Shown in pieces: positions 44,446 through 56,188 of a stretch of 64,000 nucleotides of DNA; the stretch's first letter is position 1; each line of letters opens with the position of its first letter. A program made the translations under genes and the position numbers. The notes beneath the pieces were generated by a model. That model had not been told where the DNA came from, searched no databases, and saw only the letters and a program-made list of their open reading frames with translations. This DNA comes from Streptomyces bungoensis (GTDB lineage: Bacteria > Actinomycetota > Actinomycetes > Streptomycetales > Streptomycetaceae): assembly GCF_001514215.1 (NCBI RefSeq), contig NZ_KQ948851.1, positions 240,636 through 304,635 on the forward strand, written 5' to 3'.

Positions 44446-45591
44446 TTGATAAGGATCGAGTCAGTCACGAAGCGGTACCCGGACGGCACGGTGGCCGTCG
44501 ACGGGCTGTCGCTGGAGATCCCGGACGGTGCGATCACCGTGCTCGTCGGCCCGTCGGGGTGCGGCAAGACGACGACCCTGCGCATGGTCAACCGGATGGT
44601 GGAGCCCACCGAGGGCCGCATCCTCCTGGACGGCGAGGACATCCGGCAGCGCCCGGTCAACACCCTGCGCCGCTCGATGGGTTACGTCATCCAGAACGCC
44701 GGTCTCTTCCAGCACCGCACCATCCTCGACAACATCGCCACCGTGCCCCGGCTGCTGGGCTGGGGCCGGCGGAAGGCGCGGGCGCGGGCCGCGGAACTGA
44801 TGGAGCGGGTGGGGCTCGACGCCTCGCTCGGCAAGCGGTACCCCTACCAGCTCTCCGGCGGCCAGCAGCAGCGCGTCGGCGTGGCCCGGGCGCTCGCCGC
44901 CGACCCGCCGGTGCTGCTGATGGACGAGCCGTTCTCCGCCGTCGACCCGGTGGTGCGCAAGGGGCTCCAGGACGAACTGCTGCGCATCCAGGACGAGCTG
45001 GGCAAGACGATCGTCTTCGTCACGCACGACATCGACGAGGCCGTCAAGCTCGGCACCATGGTCGCGGTGCTGCGCACCGGCGGCCGGCTCGCCCAGTTCG
45101 CGCCGCCGGCCGAGCTGCTCAGCGCACCCGCCGACGCCTTCGTGGAGGACTTCCTCGGCGCGGACCGCGGCATCCGCCGGCTGTCCTTCTTCCCCTCCGC
45201 CGGACTGGCGCTGGAGACCGGCCCCGTGGTCCCGATCGACGCGGACGCCGCGCGGCTCGGCTCCCACGACGGCGCCCCCTACCTCCTCGTCACCGACGCC
45301 GACGGCAGGCCGCTCGGCTGGGGCGAGCCCGGCCGGCTCACCGCCGGCGCCGTCGAGCGGGAGCACCTGCTGCCGTACGGGCGGCCGTTCGTGCCCGGCA
45401 GTGACTCGCTGCGCACCGCGCTCGACGGGTCGGTGCTCTCGCCGACCGGCTGGGCCGTGGCCGTGGACGGCGAGGGGCGCACGGTCGGAGTCGTCTCCCA
45501 GCAGGTCATCGGCGAGGCGATCCGCGCCGCCCACAGCCGCCTCGCCGATGGTGCGGCCGGCGACGCGGCCGACGCCGGGGCCGCCCGGTGA
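44446..45591 (+). CDS. quaternary-amine (glycine betaine type) ABC transporter ATP-binding protein
   Basis: 381 residues. The TTG at 44446 is chosen: AAGGAAA lies about 10 nt upstream and the conserved IRIESVTKRYPDG begins here. Walker A GPSGCGKTT (K41), signature LSGGQQQRVGVARAL, Walker B VLLMDEPFSAVDP and the H-loop VTHDIDEA are present. The C-terminal 120 residues are a regulatory extension with one CBS-like unit (APYLLVTDADGRPLGWGE). ProV/OpuA-type CBS domains sense ionic strength. It is the first gene of a four-gene importer operon. Confidence 0.93.
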   Translation: MIRIESVTKRYPDGTVAVDGLSLEIPDGAITVLVGPSGCGKTTTLRMVNRMVEPTEGRILLDGEDIRQRPVNTLRRSMGYVIQNAGLFQHRTILDNIATVPRLLGWGRRKARARAAELMERVGLDASLGKRYPYQLSGGQQQRVGVARALAADPPVLLMDEPFSAVDPVVRKGLQDELLRIQDELGKTIVFVTHDIDEAVKLGTMVAVLRTGGRLAQFAPPAELLSAPADAFVEDFLGADRGIRRLSFFPSAGLALETGPVVPIDADAARLGSHDGAPYLLVTDADGRPLGWGEPGRLTAGAVEREHLLPYGRPFVPGSDSLRTALDGSVLSPTGWAVAVDGEGRTVGVVSQQVIGEAIRAAHSRLADGAAGDAADAGAAR

Positions 45592-46241
45592 CCGGCTTCT
45601 TCGACATTCCGAGCGACCTCCAGCACAGCTGGCTCGGCCTGGTCGGCCTGCACCTGCGCGAGGCGCTGCTGCCGGTGCTGGCCGGGCTGGTCCTCTCGCT
45701 GCCGGTGGCCCAGCTGTGCGTGCGGTTCCGCTGGTTCTACGCGCCGGTGTTCGGCGTGACCACCGTGCTCTACGCCGTCCCGTCGCTGGCCTTCTTCGTC
45801 CTGCTCATCGACTACACCGGCATGACCGAGAGCACGGTGATGATCCCGCTGGCGGTGTACAGCCTGGTGGTGCTGGTCCCCGCGATCGTGGACGGCGTCC
45901 GCTCGGTGCCGCCGGAGACCCTCGCCGCCGCGACCGCCATGGGCCTGGGACCGGTACGGCGCTATCTCCAGGTGCAGTTGCCCATCGCCGTACCCGCGAT
46001 CATCGCGGGCCTGCGGGTGGCCGCGGTGTCGAGCATCTCCCTGGTCAGCATCGGCATGCTGATCGGCAACCAGGGCGCGCTCGGCAACCTCCTCAACGAC
46101 GCCCAGATCTACCACCGGCCCGAACTGGCCGTGAACTCCGTGGTGACCACCGCGGCGCTGGGCATCCTCGTGGACGCGCTGCTGGTCCTCGTCCGCACCC
46201 TGCTGACCCCCTGGATGCCGCGGAAGGGGGCCTCCCGGTGA
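45588..46241 (+). CDS. quaternary-amine ABC transporter permease (first)
   Basis: 217 residues, about five transmembrane helices. The ABC permease EAA-like loop is AATAMGLGPVRRYLQVQLPIAVPAIIAGL (cut at 20 here as AATAMGLGPVRRYLQVQLPI). The GTG start overlaps the ATP-binding gene stop by 4 nt, and the gene overlaps the next permease by 4 nt, so the three are translationally coupled. It forms the channel with the second permease. Confidence 0.93.
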   Translation: MTGFFDIPSDLQHSWLGLVGLHLREALLPVLAGLVLSLPVAQLCVRFRWFYAPVFGVTTVLYAVPSLAFFVLLIDYTGMTESTVMIPLAVYSLVVLVPAIVDGVRSVPPETLAAATAMGLGPVRRYLQVQLPIAVPAIIAGLRVAAVSSISLVSIGMLIGNQGALGNLLNDAQIYHRPELAVNSVVTTAALGILVDALLVLVRTLLTPWMPRKGASR

Positions 46242-46906
46242 CCGTAATCGACTTCGCGCGGGCCTTCTTCGGCGACAGCGCGCACTGGCACGGCGAGGAC
46301 GGCATCCCGCACCGCGTCGTCCAGCATCTGCTGTACTCCGCGGAGGCCCTCGCGATCGCGGCCGCGATCGGGCTGCCCGTCGGCCTGCTCACCGGCCACC
46401 ACCGGCGCGGCGGCAACACCCTCGCGCTCGTCGCCACGGCCGCCCGCGCGCTGCCCACCTTCGGCCTGCTGGTGCTGATGTTCACCTGGCTCGGGTTCGG
46501 GCTGGTGCCGGTGATGATCCCGCTGGTCGCCCTCGCCGTACCGCCGGTCCTGGTCACCGCCTACGAGGCCGTCCGCTCCGTCGACCCGCCGCCGGTCGAC
46601 GCCGCCCGCGGGATGGGGATGTCCGAGACCCGGATCCTGCTCCAGGTCGAACTCCCGGTGGCGCTGCCGCTGGTGCTCAGCGGCCTGCGCACGGCGGCCG
46701 TGCAGGTCGTCTCCACGGCGACCATCGCCGCCTACGTCAGCTTCGGCGGTCTCGGCCGGTACATCATCGACGGCCTCGCCCAGAAGGACTACGAGAAGGT
46801 CGTCGGCGGCGCCACCCTGGTCGTCGGGCTGGCCCTGGCGACCCTCGCGGTGTTCTGGGCGGTGGCCCGGATCGCCGTCTCGCCGGGGGTGCGCAGGAGC
46901 CACTGA
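46238..46906 (+). CDS. quaternary-amine ABC transporter permease (second)
   Basis: 222 residues, five to six transmembrane helices. The ABC permease loop reads DAARGMGMSETRILLQVELP. Start GTG at 46238 overlaps the first permease stop by 4 nt. GGRYI-type end GLGRYIIDGLAQKDYEKV is typical for OpuC/ProW-like permeases. It is the partner of the first permease. Confidence 0.93.
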   Translation: MTVIDFARAFFGDSAHWHGEDGIPHRVVQHLLYSAEALAIAAAIGLPVGLLTGHHRRGGNTLALVATAARALPTFGLLVLMFTWLGFGLVPVMIPLVALAVPPVLVTAYEAVRSVDPPPVDAARGMGMSETRILLQVELPVALPLVLSGLRTAAVQVVSTATIAAYVSFGGLGRYIIDGLAQKDYEKVVGGATLVVGLALATLAVFWAVARIAVSPGVRRSH

Positions 46907-46975
46907 GGACCGACGCCCGGCCGGCCCCGGGCGATTGGTGATCCGGTGGCACTTGACCGAAGGAAACTGGCTGGA

Positions 46976-47947
46976 TTGGATCAGTGGGTGAATTCCACCA
47001 AGCGCATCAGCAGGTCCATCCGGAGGAACCGAGGCGCGGCGGTGGTCGCCTTCGCGGCGGCGACGGCCCTGCTGGCGGGCTGCGGCTCCTCCGGCGGCAA
47101 GGCAGACAACCCCCTGACGGACAAGTCGGCGAGCGGCGACAGCGTGGTCGTCGGATCCAACAACTTCGCCGAGAGCATCCTGCTCGCGGACATCTACGGC
47201 GAGGCCCTCAAGGCGAAGGGCCTCAAGGTCACCTACAAGCTGAACATCGGCAGCCGGGAGACCACCTACGGTCTGCTGAAGAACGGCTCGGTCTCGGTGC
47301 TGCCCGAGTACAACGGCGCCCTGCTGGCCTACCTGGACCCGAAGGCGGCCCCGAAGACCGTCGAGGCGACGACCTCGGCCATCGAGGGCAAGCTGGACTC
47401 CAAGCTGACCCTGCTGAAGCCGTCGCCCGCGCAGGACAAGGACTCCGTGACGCTCAACGCGGTGACGGCGCAGAAGTACCACCTCACCGGGAAGTCCTCC
47501 ATCGCCGACCTCAAGGACGTCGCGAAGGACATGGCCATCGGTGGCGCGCCGGAGTTCCAGACCCGGCAGCAGGGCCTGGTCGGCCTGAAGTCCGTCTACG
47601 GGCTGCAGTTCAAGTCCTTCAAGGCGCTGGACGCGGGCGGCCCGCTCACCCAGGCCGCGCTGAAGAAGAACGCCGTGCAGGCGGGTGACATCTTCACCAC
47701 GGACGCGACCATCTCCAAGGAGGGGTTCGTCGTCCTGCAGGACCCGAAGAACCTCTTCGGCTTCCAGAACGTCCAGCCCCTCGTCCACAAGGGCTCCCTG
47801 CCCCAGAAGGGCGCCGACGCGCTCGACGCCGTGTCCGCCAAGCTCGACACGGCGACGCTGCGGGACCTGGACACCCAGGTGCAGACCCAGCACAAGGACC
47901 CGCTGGACGTCGCCCGGGCCTGGCTGAAGTCCGCCGGCGTCGCCTGA
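46976..47947 (+). CDS. quaternary-amine ABC transporter substrate-binding lipoprotein
   Basis: 323 residues from the TTG at 46976. This start has AAGGAAA about 10 nt upstream, in the same context as the ATP-binding gene; a GTG at 46988 is the alternative. A basic N-terminus and signal peptide end in lipobox LLAGC (C36). The mature part is an OpuAC-type periplasmic-binding fold: VVVGSNNFAESILLADIYGE, ETTYGLLKNGSVSVLPEYNG, and DATISKEGFVVLQDPKNLFG. It binds glycine betaine, choline or proline betaine and delivers it to the permeases, for osmoprotection. It is the last gene before the terminator. Confidence 0.93.
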   Translation: MDQWVNSTKRISRSIRRNRGAAVVAFAAATALLAGCGSSGGKADNPLTDKSASGDSVVVGSNNFAESILLADIYGEALKAKGLKVTYKLNIGSRETTYGLLKNGSVSVLPEYNGALLAYLDPKAAPKTVEATTSAIEGKLDSKLTLLKPSPAQDKDSVTLNAVTAQKYHLTGKSSIADLKDVAKDMAIGGAPEFQTRQQGLVGLKSVYGLQFKSFKALDAGGPLTQAALKKNAVQAGDIFTTDATISKEGFVVLQDPKNLFGFQNVQPLVHKGSLPQKGADALDAVSAKLDTATLRDLDTQVQTQHKDPLDVARAWLKSAGVA

Positions 47948-47979
47948 CGGCCGCGTCCTCGACGACGGGCCGTATCGAC

Positions 47980-48025
47980 CCACGACGCGGGTGCCCCCGG
48001 GAAGCCGGGGGCACCCGCGTCGTGG
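47980..48025. terminator. very strong bidirectional terminator after the importer operon
   Basis: A perfect 21-bp inverted repeat (47980-48000 and 48005-48025) with a GAAG tetraloop. It lies 33 nt after the substrate-binding gene and ends 4 nt before the stop codon of the convergent DUF6114 gene, so it serves both. Confidence 0.9.
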
Positions 48026-48028
48026 CGC

Positions 48029-48475
48029 TCAGGCCGGTTCCCCCGCGCCCTGCGCCGGGTTCCGCGCCGCCCGGGCCTCCTTGCGGCGCCGGCGCCGGCT
48101 CACCCGGGGCTCCTGGTCGGGGAGCCAGCCGAAGGCGAGGCAGCTGCCGACGGCGCCCAGGAGCAGGCCGACGAAGAAGCCGCCCAGGTTGGAGGTGAGC
48201 CAGGTACCGAGGGACACCAGGATGCCGGTGAGGGAGTAGAACAGGCGCTGGCCGGGGTTGAAGAGGATCAGCAGGCCCAGGATCAGCATGAGCGCGGGCA
48301 GCAGGTATCCGGCCAGGCCCTGCATTCCGATGTGCATCACGACCTTCAGCGAGGCCTTCTCGGTGAGCAGGATCTCGCCGCCGCCGAGGGTCAGCAGCAG
48401 CCCGCCCCAGAACGGCCGGTGGGCCCGCCATCCGCGGAAGGCGGCTCTCGGACCCTGGCGTGGGTGCTCCCGCAT
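48029..48475 (-). CDS. DUF6114 membrane protein
   Basis: 148 residues. Four hydrophobic segments: about 22-38 (FWGGLLLTLGGGEILL), 55-73, 79-97 and 98-117. The C-terminal 30 residues are basic (RRRRRKEARAARN) and cytoplasmic. This is the DUF6114 family. It starts 4 nt after the DUF6230 gene and is co-transcribed. No function is known. Confidence 0.88.
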   Translation of the reverse strand: MREHPRQGPRAAFRGWRAHRPFWGGLLLTLGGGEILLTEKASLKVVMHIGMQGLAGYLLPALMLILGLLILFNPGQRLFYSLTGILVSLGTWLTSNLGGFFVGLLLGAVGSCLAFGWLPDQEPRVSRRRRRKEARAARNPAQGAGEPA

Positions 48476-48479
48476 CGGT

Positions 48480-49172
48480 TCAGCAGGCCTTGTCGCTGAA
48501 GCGCAGCTTGAGTCCCGGGAGCTTGAACACGCCTGCCGTGGTCGCGTAGTTGGTCTGGCGCAGGTTGGCGATGTGCACCGTGTCGGCCTGCTGGCTGAAC
48601 ACGCCGATCGGGCCCTGCACGCCCGCCTTGGTCAGGGTGCTGGCGTCGTTGCCGATCTCGATGTTGTCGAAGGACGCGTCACCCGACAGGTCCTTGGAGT
48701 CGGTGGTCAGGTCGGTCGCCTCCACCTTGTGCTCGCCACGGCCGGCGGTGATGAGCAGGTTGGTGCCGCCGAGGTCGACGCTCTGGCACAGCTTGGTGAG
48801 CGTGGCGTTCTTGATGGCGGAGGTGACGACGAGCTCCTGGCCGCCGGTGTCACCGGCGTTGGGGCTGCCGTCCGCCATGTTGTCGAGCCCGCCGAACTGC
48901 TCGAACCCCGTCCCGTCGAGTTCCGTCGCCGTGACCGTGAACGGCATGCCGGAGATGGCGAACTGCACACCCAGCGCGCCCTGCGCGGTGAGCACCGCGA
49001 GACCCGCGGCGACCAGGGTGGCCGGCACCGCCATGACCGCGGCCCGGCGCAGCCGCACCCGTCCCCGTCTGTCGCCGCCGGAAGCGCCGGGCACGGCTGA
49101 GGCGTCGGGTGAAGCGCTTCCCGGGTTCTCGGGGGTGTTGCCGTCGGACGAGGGGTCCGGGGACATGGCCAT
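48480..49172 (-). CDS. DUF6230 exported protein
   Basis: 230 residues from the ATG at 49172, which has GGGAG five bases upstream. A cytoplasmic N-terminus of about 45 residues and a hydrophobic helix (about 50-75) lead to a beta-rich exported domain (GVQFAISGMPFTVTATELDG, QELVVTSAIKNATLTKLCQS, NLLITAGRGEHKVEATDLTT). Two Cys (one in TKLCQS, one at the C-terminus) could form a disulfide. DUF6230 is a streptomycete family with unknown role, usually paired with DUF6114. The promoter carries an operator-like palindrome. Confidence 0.87.
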   Translation of the reverse strand: MAMSPDPSSDGNTPENPGSASPDASAVPGASGGDRRGRVRLRRAAVMAVPATLVAAGLAVLTAQGALGVQFAISGMPFTVTATELDGTGFEQFGGLDNMADGSPNAGDTGGQELVVTSAIKNATLTKLCQSVDLGGTNLLITAGRGEHKVEATDLTTDSKDLSGDASFDNIEIGNDASTLTKAGVQGPIGVFSQQADTVHIANLRQTNYATTAGVFKLPGLKLRFSDKAC

Positions 49173-49317
49173 GTCTGCTCCCATGGGGCATAGGTCAAAT
49201 GCGGGTGTGGGCTTCAGTGGCGCGGTCGTCCTGGCGCGGACAGCGGCTGTCGCGCACGCTCCTCGCACTCCCGGCGGACGCAAGGGCTTTCTCGTTACGC
49301 GGCAGTAGCCTGCGAGG

Positions 49318-49347
49318 AAGTTACCGCCGGTTACATTGAAGGGTCAA
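49318..49347 (-). promoter_or_regulatory. promoter with overlapping palindrome upstream of the DUF6230-DUF6114 pair
   Basis: On the minus strand: TTGACC (49347-49342), 18 nt, TAACTT (49323-49318). The palindrome GTTACCG-C-CGGTTAC (49320-49334; one mismatched pair) fills the spacer and enters the -10. A repressor bound there would block polymerase. The start codon is about 145 nt downstream. Confidence 0.55.
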
Positions 49348-49411
49348 GGGAGTTGTGAAAAAACCGTGTCGGCGGCGCTCGACCCCTGCGCACCCAGCGG
49401 GAAAGGGGTAA

Positions 49412-50491
<1,080 letters not shown>

Positions 50492-50515
50492 CGCGTGGCG
50501 AGACCGAGTCGGCGT

Positions 50516-51400
50516 TCAGCGTGAACGCAGACGCAGGACCAGGGCGGCGCCCCCGGTGAGCACCAGCACCGCGGCGGCGCCGCCCGCCAGCAGGGTCGCC
50601 GGCGGGCCCGAGTCCGAGCGGGTCGCCTCGGCCACCGGCGTGCTGTCGCCGGAGCGGCCCGCGTCGTGCCGTGCCGGGGCCGGGCTCCCCTTCGGCGACG
50701 GCACGGGCGCCGGAGCGCCGGAGGAAGCGGTCGCCGTCCGTGTGCCCCGCGCCGCGCCCGCGGCGGTGAACACCACGTCGGAGCACGAGTAGTAGGTGTC
50801 CGGCGTGCTGCTGTTCCGCCAGATCGTGTACAGCACCTGGCGGCCCGTCCGGTCCTTCGGCAGCGTCGCCCGGATGCGGTACGCGCCGTTCGCCAGCGGC
50901 GGGTCCTTGACCTCCGCGAAGGGGCGCGCGGGCAGGTCCGACCAGGTGAGCGGCTTCGCCGGGTCGTACCCGGGCCTGGTGAGGTACAGCCGGAACGTGC
51001 CCGCGTGCGGGATCGTCGAGGCGTACGTCATCGTCAGCCGGCCGCCCGGGGTCAGCCGGGTCGCCGGCCAGTCCCGCCGGGCCAGGTCGAGGCCCCGGTA
51101 GGCGGGGAGGTTCCCGCTGCACAGCCTGCCGTCGGGGATCACCTGCCGGTCCCGGCCCGCCACGCCCGACACCCGCAGGTCGTCCCAGGCCGTGAAGGGG
51201 GCGCCGTTGGCGGACACCGCCGCCCCGCAGGCCGCCGACCGGTTAGCGGCACCGCCCTGGGGCGAGCAGGCGTACACCCGGCTGACCGGGTCCGTGGGGG
51301 CGCCGTGCGCCTGGGCGGACCCCGCCGCCCACGACAGGAGCAGGAGCGGAGCCGCCGCGGCGGCCGCCGCGACGCCGAGGCGGGCGGTCGTCCGAGTCAT
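50516..51400 (-). CDS. lytic polysaccharide monooxygenase (AA10) with C-terminal membrane anchor
   Basis: 294 residues. The signal peptide should be cut after SAQA so that the mature protein begins with His32, the first half of the copper histidine brace; H132 in STIPHAGTF is the second. Pairs of Cys and WRNSSTPDTYYSCSDVVF complete the AA10 (chitin/cellulose-binding) fold. After about residue 215 comes a Pro/Ser/Thr-rich linker, one transmembrane helix (about 267-288) and a short basic tail (RLRSR). Classical Streptomyces LPMOs are fully secreted; this one appears surface-tethered. No sortase LAxTG motif is seen. The exact glycan is unknown. Confidence 0.88.
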   Translation of the reverse strand: MTRTTARLGVAAAAAAAPLLLLSWAAGSAQAHGAPTDPVSRVYACSPQGGAANRSAACGAAVSANGAPFTAWDDLRVSGVAGRDRQVIPDGRLCSGNLPAYRGLDLARRDWPATRLTPGGRLTMTYASTIPHAGTFRLYLTRPGYDPAKPLTWSDLPARPFAEVKDPPLANGAYRIRATLPKDRTGRQVLYTIWRNSSTPDTYYSCSDVVFTAAGAARGTRTATASSGAPAPVPSPKGSPAPARHDAGRSGDSTPVAEATRSDSGPPATLLAGGAAAVLVLTGGAALVLRLRSR

Positions 51401-51844
51401 CCGGGGTCTCTCCTCGGCACGCGGGAACGGGATCTGCCCCCTCCAGTACGAGCCACCCGTCCGCCGCGTTCATCCACTCCCGGGCGGCCCCCGGACACCG
51501 ACCGCAGCGGCTGTTTTCCCGAAGCGGGACGCAGTCGTCCCGGAGCCTTCCGCGGGTGCAGTACGGAGCGGACCGGACCGCTCGCCGGAGGAACTTCAAC
51601 GCAACGGCAGTCAGGGTCGATTGGCTTCCGAAAACATGCAGAAGCCCTTGGAGAAGCACCTTCTGACGTGATCCGTTTGCACAACGTGAAGCCCGGGACC
51701 GGGTGCGGCGAGCCGACGGGGGCAGGTACGGAAAACTGAATGCCACCCACCCGACTCCCGTTGCCGCTAAGTGAGTTATCGTATGCACGGAGTCAAAACA
51801 AACCGCGTGTCCCGTTCGGTAGTGCCGCTAGGAGGGATCAGTCG
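51401..51844. other. 444-nt intergenic region between the LPMO and cprB genes
   Basis: No gene is supported. The last 80 nt before cprB are relatively A/T-rich (GTTATCGTATGCACGGAGTC) and should hold the cprB promoter. A loose inverted repeat ACCG-N11-CGGT at about 51805-51823 resembles a butyrolactone-receptor operator only weakly. The first half is GC-rich spacer. Confidence 0.4.
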
Positions 51845-52492
51845 ATGGCGAGGCAGTTACGGGCCGAGCAGACCCGGGCGACGATCATCACGGCCGCCGC
51901 CGACCTGTTCGACCGCCGGGGCTACGAATGCACGAGCCTGAGTGACATCGTCGGCCATGCGAAGGTCACCAAGGGTGCGCTGTACTTCCACTTCGCCGCC
52001 AAGGAGGACCTGGCCCACGCCATCCTGGAACTCCAGGCCAAGGCCGCGCACCAGGTGGTGAACGACGTCGAGGGCCGGGGCTACTCCTCACTGGAGTCCC
52101 TGATGCGCGCCACGTTCGCCGTCGCCCGGATAGCGGTGGACGACCCGGTGCCGCGCGCCGGACTCCGGCTCGCGACCGCCGACGTGGCCGTACGGCCGCC
52201 GCTGAGGCATCCGTTCACCGAGTGGCTGGAATTCGCCACCCGCAAGTTCAGCGGTGCCGTCAGGGAGGCCGACGTGCACGCCGAGACGGACGTCGTCGCC
52301 GTCGCGCACTCCCTCGTCTGCTTCTTCGTCGGCACCCGGGTCGCCGGCCGCTCCCTGGAACCGGTCGGCCGGCTGCCCCGCAGGGTCGCCGAGATGTGGC
52401 ACCTCATGGTGCGCGGCCTGGTGCCGGTGCACCGCCGGCCCCGCTACCTGACCCTCGCCACCCAGCTGGAGCGGGAGATCAGAGCCGGCTGA
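51845..52492 (+). CDS. cprB: CprB-like gamma-butyrolactone receptor homologue (TetR family)
   Basis: 215 residues. AGGAGGGATC precedes the ATG at 51845. The N-terminal TetR helix-turn-helix is LSDIVGHAKVTKGALYFHFAAKEDLAHAIL (about 35-65, cut here). MARQLRAEQTRATII is the same beginning as S. coelicolor CprB as I recall it. The ligand-domain Trp typical of this subfamily is present in HPFTEW. CprB represses targets, including its own gene, in S. coelicolor and affects antibiotic production and sporulation. The gene order cprB, DUF89, geoA is kept from S. coelicolor. Confidence 0.9.
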   Translation: MARQLRAEQTRATIITAAADLFDRRGYECTSLSDIVGHAKVTKGALYFHFAAKEDLAHAILELQAKAAHQVVNDVEGRGYSSLESLMRATFAVARIAVDDPVPRAGLRLATADVAVRPPLRHPFTEWLEFATRKFSGAVREADVHAETDVVAVAHSLVCFFVGTRVAGRSLEPVGRLPRRVAEMWHLMVRGLVPVHRRPRYLTLATQLEREIRAG

Positions 52493-52514
52493 GCCGCGCG
52501 GTACGGTGACGGGC

Positions 52515-53699
52515 ATGCCCGACACCCCCGCCGCACCCGTGATCCTCGGCGACGTACCCGGCTCGTTCCCGCACAGCGTGCTGGCCGAGCGGCACCCCGC
52601 GATCATCCGGCAGGTCCGGGAGGCGCTCCCGTACGGGCCCGGTCAGCACCGCGCGCTGGACGAGCTGCTGGAGAGCTGCACGCAAGGCGTGATCGAACCG
52701 CTGCCCGAGGACGCGGACGACCTCGGCCGGTGGCGTGCCTGGGGGCTGGACGAGTACGCCGGACGCTCCTGGTTCGACGTGCCGTGGCTGTGGTCCGAGA
52801 GCTACTTCTACCGCCGGCTGCTGGAAGCCGTCGGCTACTTCACCCCCGGCCCCTGGCAGGGCATCGACCCGTTCCGCCCGTCCAAGCGGGCGGAACTCGA
52901 CGCGCCCGAGACCGACGAGGAGCTCGCCGCGCTCGACGCGCTCCGGGACCGCCCGGAGCCGGAGCGGGCCCGCGCCCTGCTGCACGGCTCGCTCTGGGGC
53001 AACCGCGCCGACCTCGGCTTCCGGCTCTCCGCGGCCGGCGCCGAGGCCGCGCGGCCCGTCCCCGCGCTGGTCGCCGACGACACCGGGACGCTGTGGTCGC
53101 TGCTGCCGCCGTCCGCCACCGGCACCCTGGTCCTGGTGGCGGACAACGCGGGCCGCGAACTCGTGCCCGACCTGCTGCTGATCGCCCACCTCCTGGAAGC
53201 GGGACGGATCGGCCGGGCGGTGCTGCACGTCAAGCCGTACCCGTACTACGTCTCCGACGCCACGACCGCCGACGTGGTCGACGCCCTGCGCCGCCTCACC
53301 GCGGCGCCGGGCGCGGCCGCCGGCTACGGGCGCGTGCTGTGGTCGGCCATGGCGGACGGACGGCTGACACTGCGCGCCCACCCGTTCTCCTGCGCCCCGC
53401 TGCCGTACGCCGACCAGCCCGGCGACCTGCGCGCCGAGTTCGCCGCGGCCACGCTGACCGTCGTCAAGGGCGACCTCAACTACCGCCGGCTGGTGGGCGA
53501 CCGGCTGCGGCCGCCCACCGCCTCCTTCCGGGACGCCACGGCCCACTTCCCCGGCCCGGTCGCCGCCCTGCGCACGCTGAAGTCCGACGTCGTCACCGGC
53601 CTGACCGCGGCCACCGAGGCGGCGCTGGTCGCGGCGGAGGGGCAGCGCTGGCGCACCGGCGGGACGCACGCGCTGATCCAGGTCAACCCGGGCCCGTAG
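52515..53699 (+). CDS. DUF89/ARMT1-type protein
   Basis: 394 residues from the ATG at 52515 (a GTG at 52506 is the alternative). Metal and phosphate-site motifs of the DUF89 damage-control phosphatase family are present: LVADNAGRELVPDLLL (Asp-Asn pair), HVKPYPYYVSDATTADV and VKGDLNYRRLVGD (Lys-Gly-Asp-x-Asn). Family members hydrolyse phosphometabolites, such as damaged sugar phosphates or phosphopantetheine; human ARMT1 is a relative. There is no signal peptide. It is 22 nt after cprB and 130 nt before geoA, same direction. The substrate is unknown. Confidence 0.83.
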   Translation: MPDTPAAPVILGDVPGSFPHSVLAERHPAIIRQVREALPYGPGQHRALDELLESCTQGVIEPLPEDADDLGRWRAWGLDEYAGRSWFDVPWLWSESYFYRRLLEAVGYFTPGPWQGIDPFRPSKRAELDAPETDEELAALDALRDRPEPERARALLHGSLWGNRADLGFRLSAAGAEAARPVPALVADDTGTLWSLLPPSATGTLVLVADNAGRELVPDLLLIAHLLEAGRIGRAVLHVKPYPYYVSDATTADVVDALRRLTAAPGAAAGYGRVLWSAMADGRLTLRAHPFSCAPLPYADQPGDLRAEFAAATLTVVKGDLNYRRLVGDRLRPPTASFRDATAHFPGPVAALRTLKSDVVTGLTAATEAALVAAEGQRWRTGGTHALIQVNPGP

Positions 53700-53820
53700 G
53701 GGGCCGGGGAGCGACCCGCGAAGCCACACACCGGCAGCCGAGTCGCCCGTTCCGGTGACGGTTCACGCGATGGTGTGGTCACGCGTCCGGCGGCGGATGG
53801 CCGCTTTCCGCCCCGGGTAG

Positions 53821-55989
<2,169 letters not shown>

Positions 55990-56017
55990 CGCCCACCCGC
56001 GCCGCCCGCCCGGCCCC

Positions 56018-56058
56018 GGCCCGCGCCCCACCCGTACCACCGGGTGCGGGCGCGGGCC
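56018..56058 (+). terminator. hairpin terminator after geoA
   Basis: Inverted repeat of 17 bp (56018-56034) against 18 nt (56041-56058) with one bulged C, loop of 6 nt (TACCAC). It starts 28 nt after the geoA stop codon. Confidence 0.65.
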
Positions 56059-56188
56059 GTACCCGTACCCGGCGGCGCACGCGGGTCCTGCGATGGCTAC
56101 CCTCCGCCACCCTCCGGCCAGTCTCACTCGTTCGTGTCTCGTCGCGGCCCGGCGGCCCGGGTAGAGCATCAGCGGAGGCGAGCGAACC

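Noticed and set aside
51800..51830. Butyrolactone-receptor operator upstream of cprB
   Set aside because: ACCG-N11-CGGT is a poor match to the known operator consensus and too short to call; mentioned only within the intergenic note.
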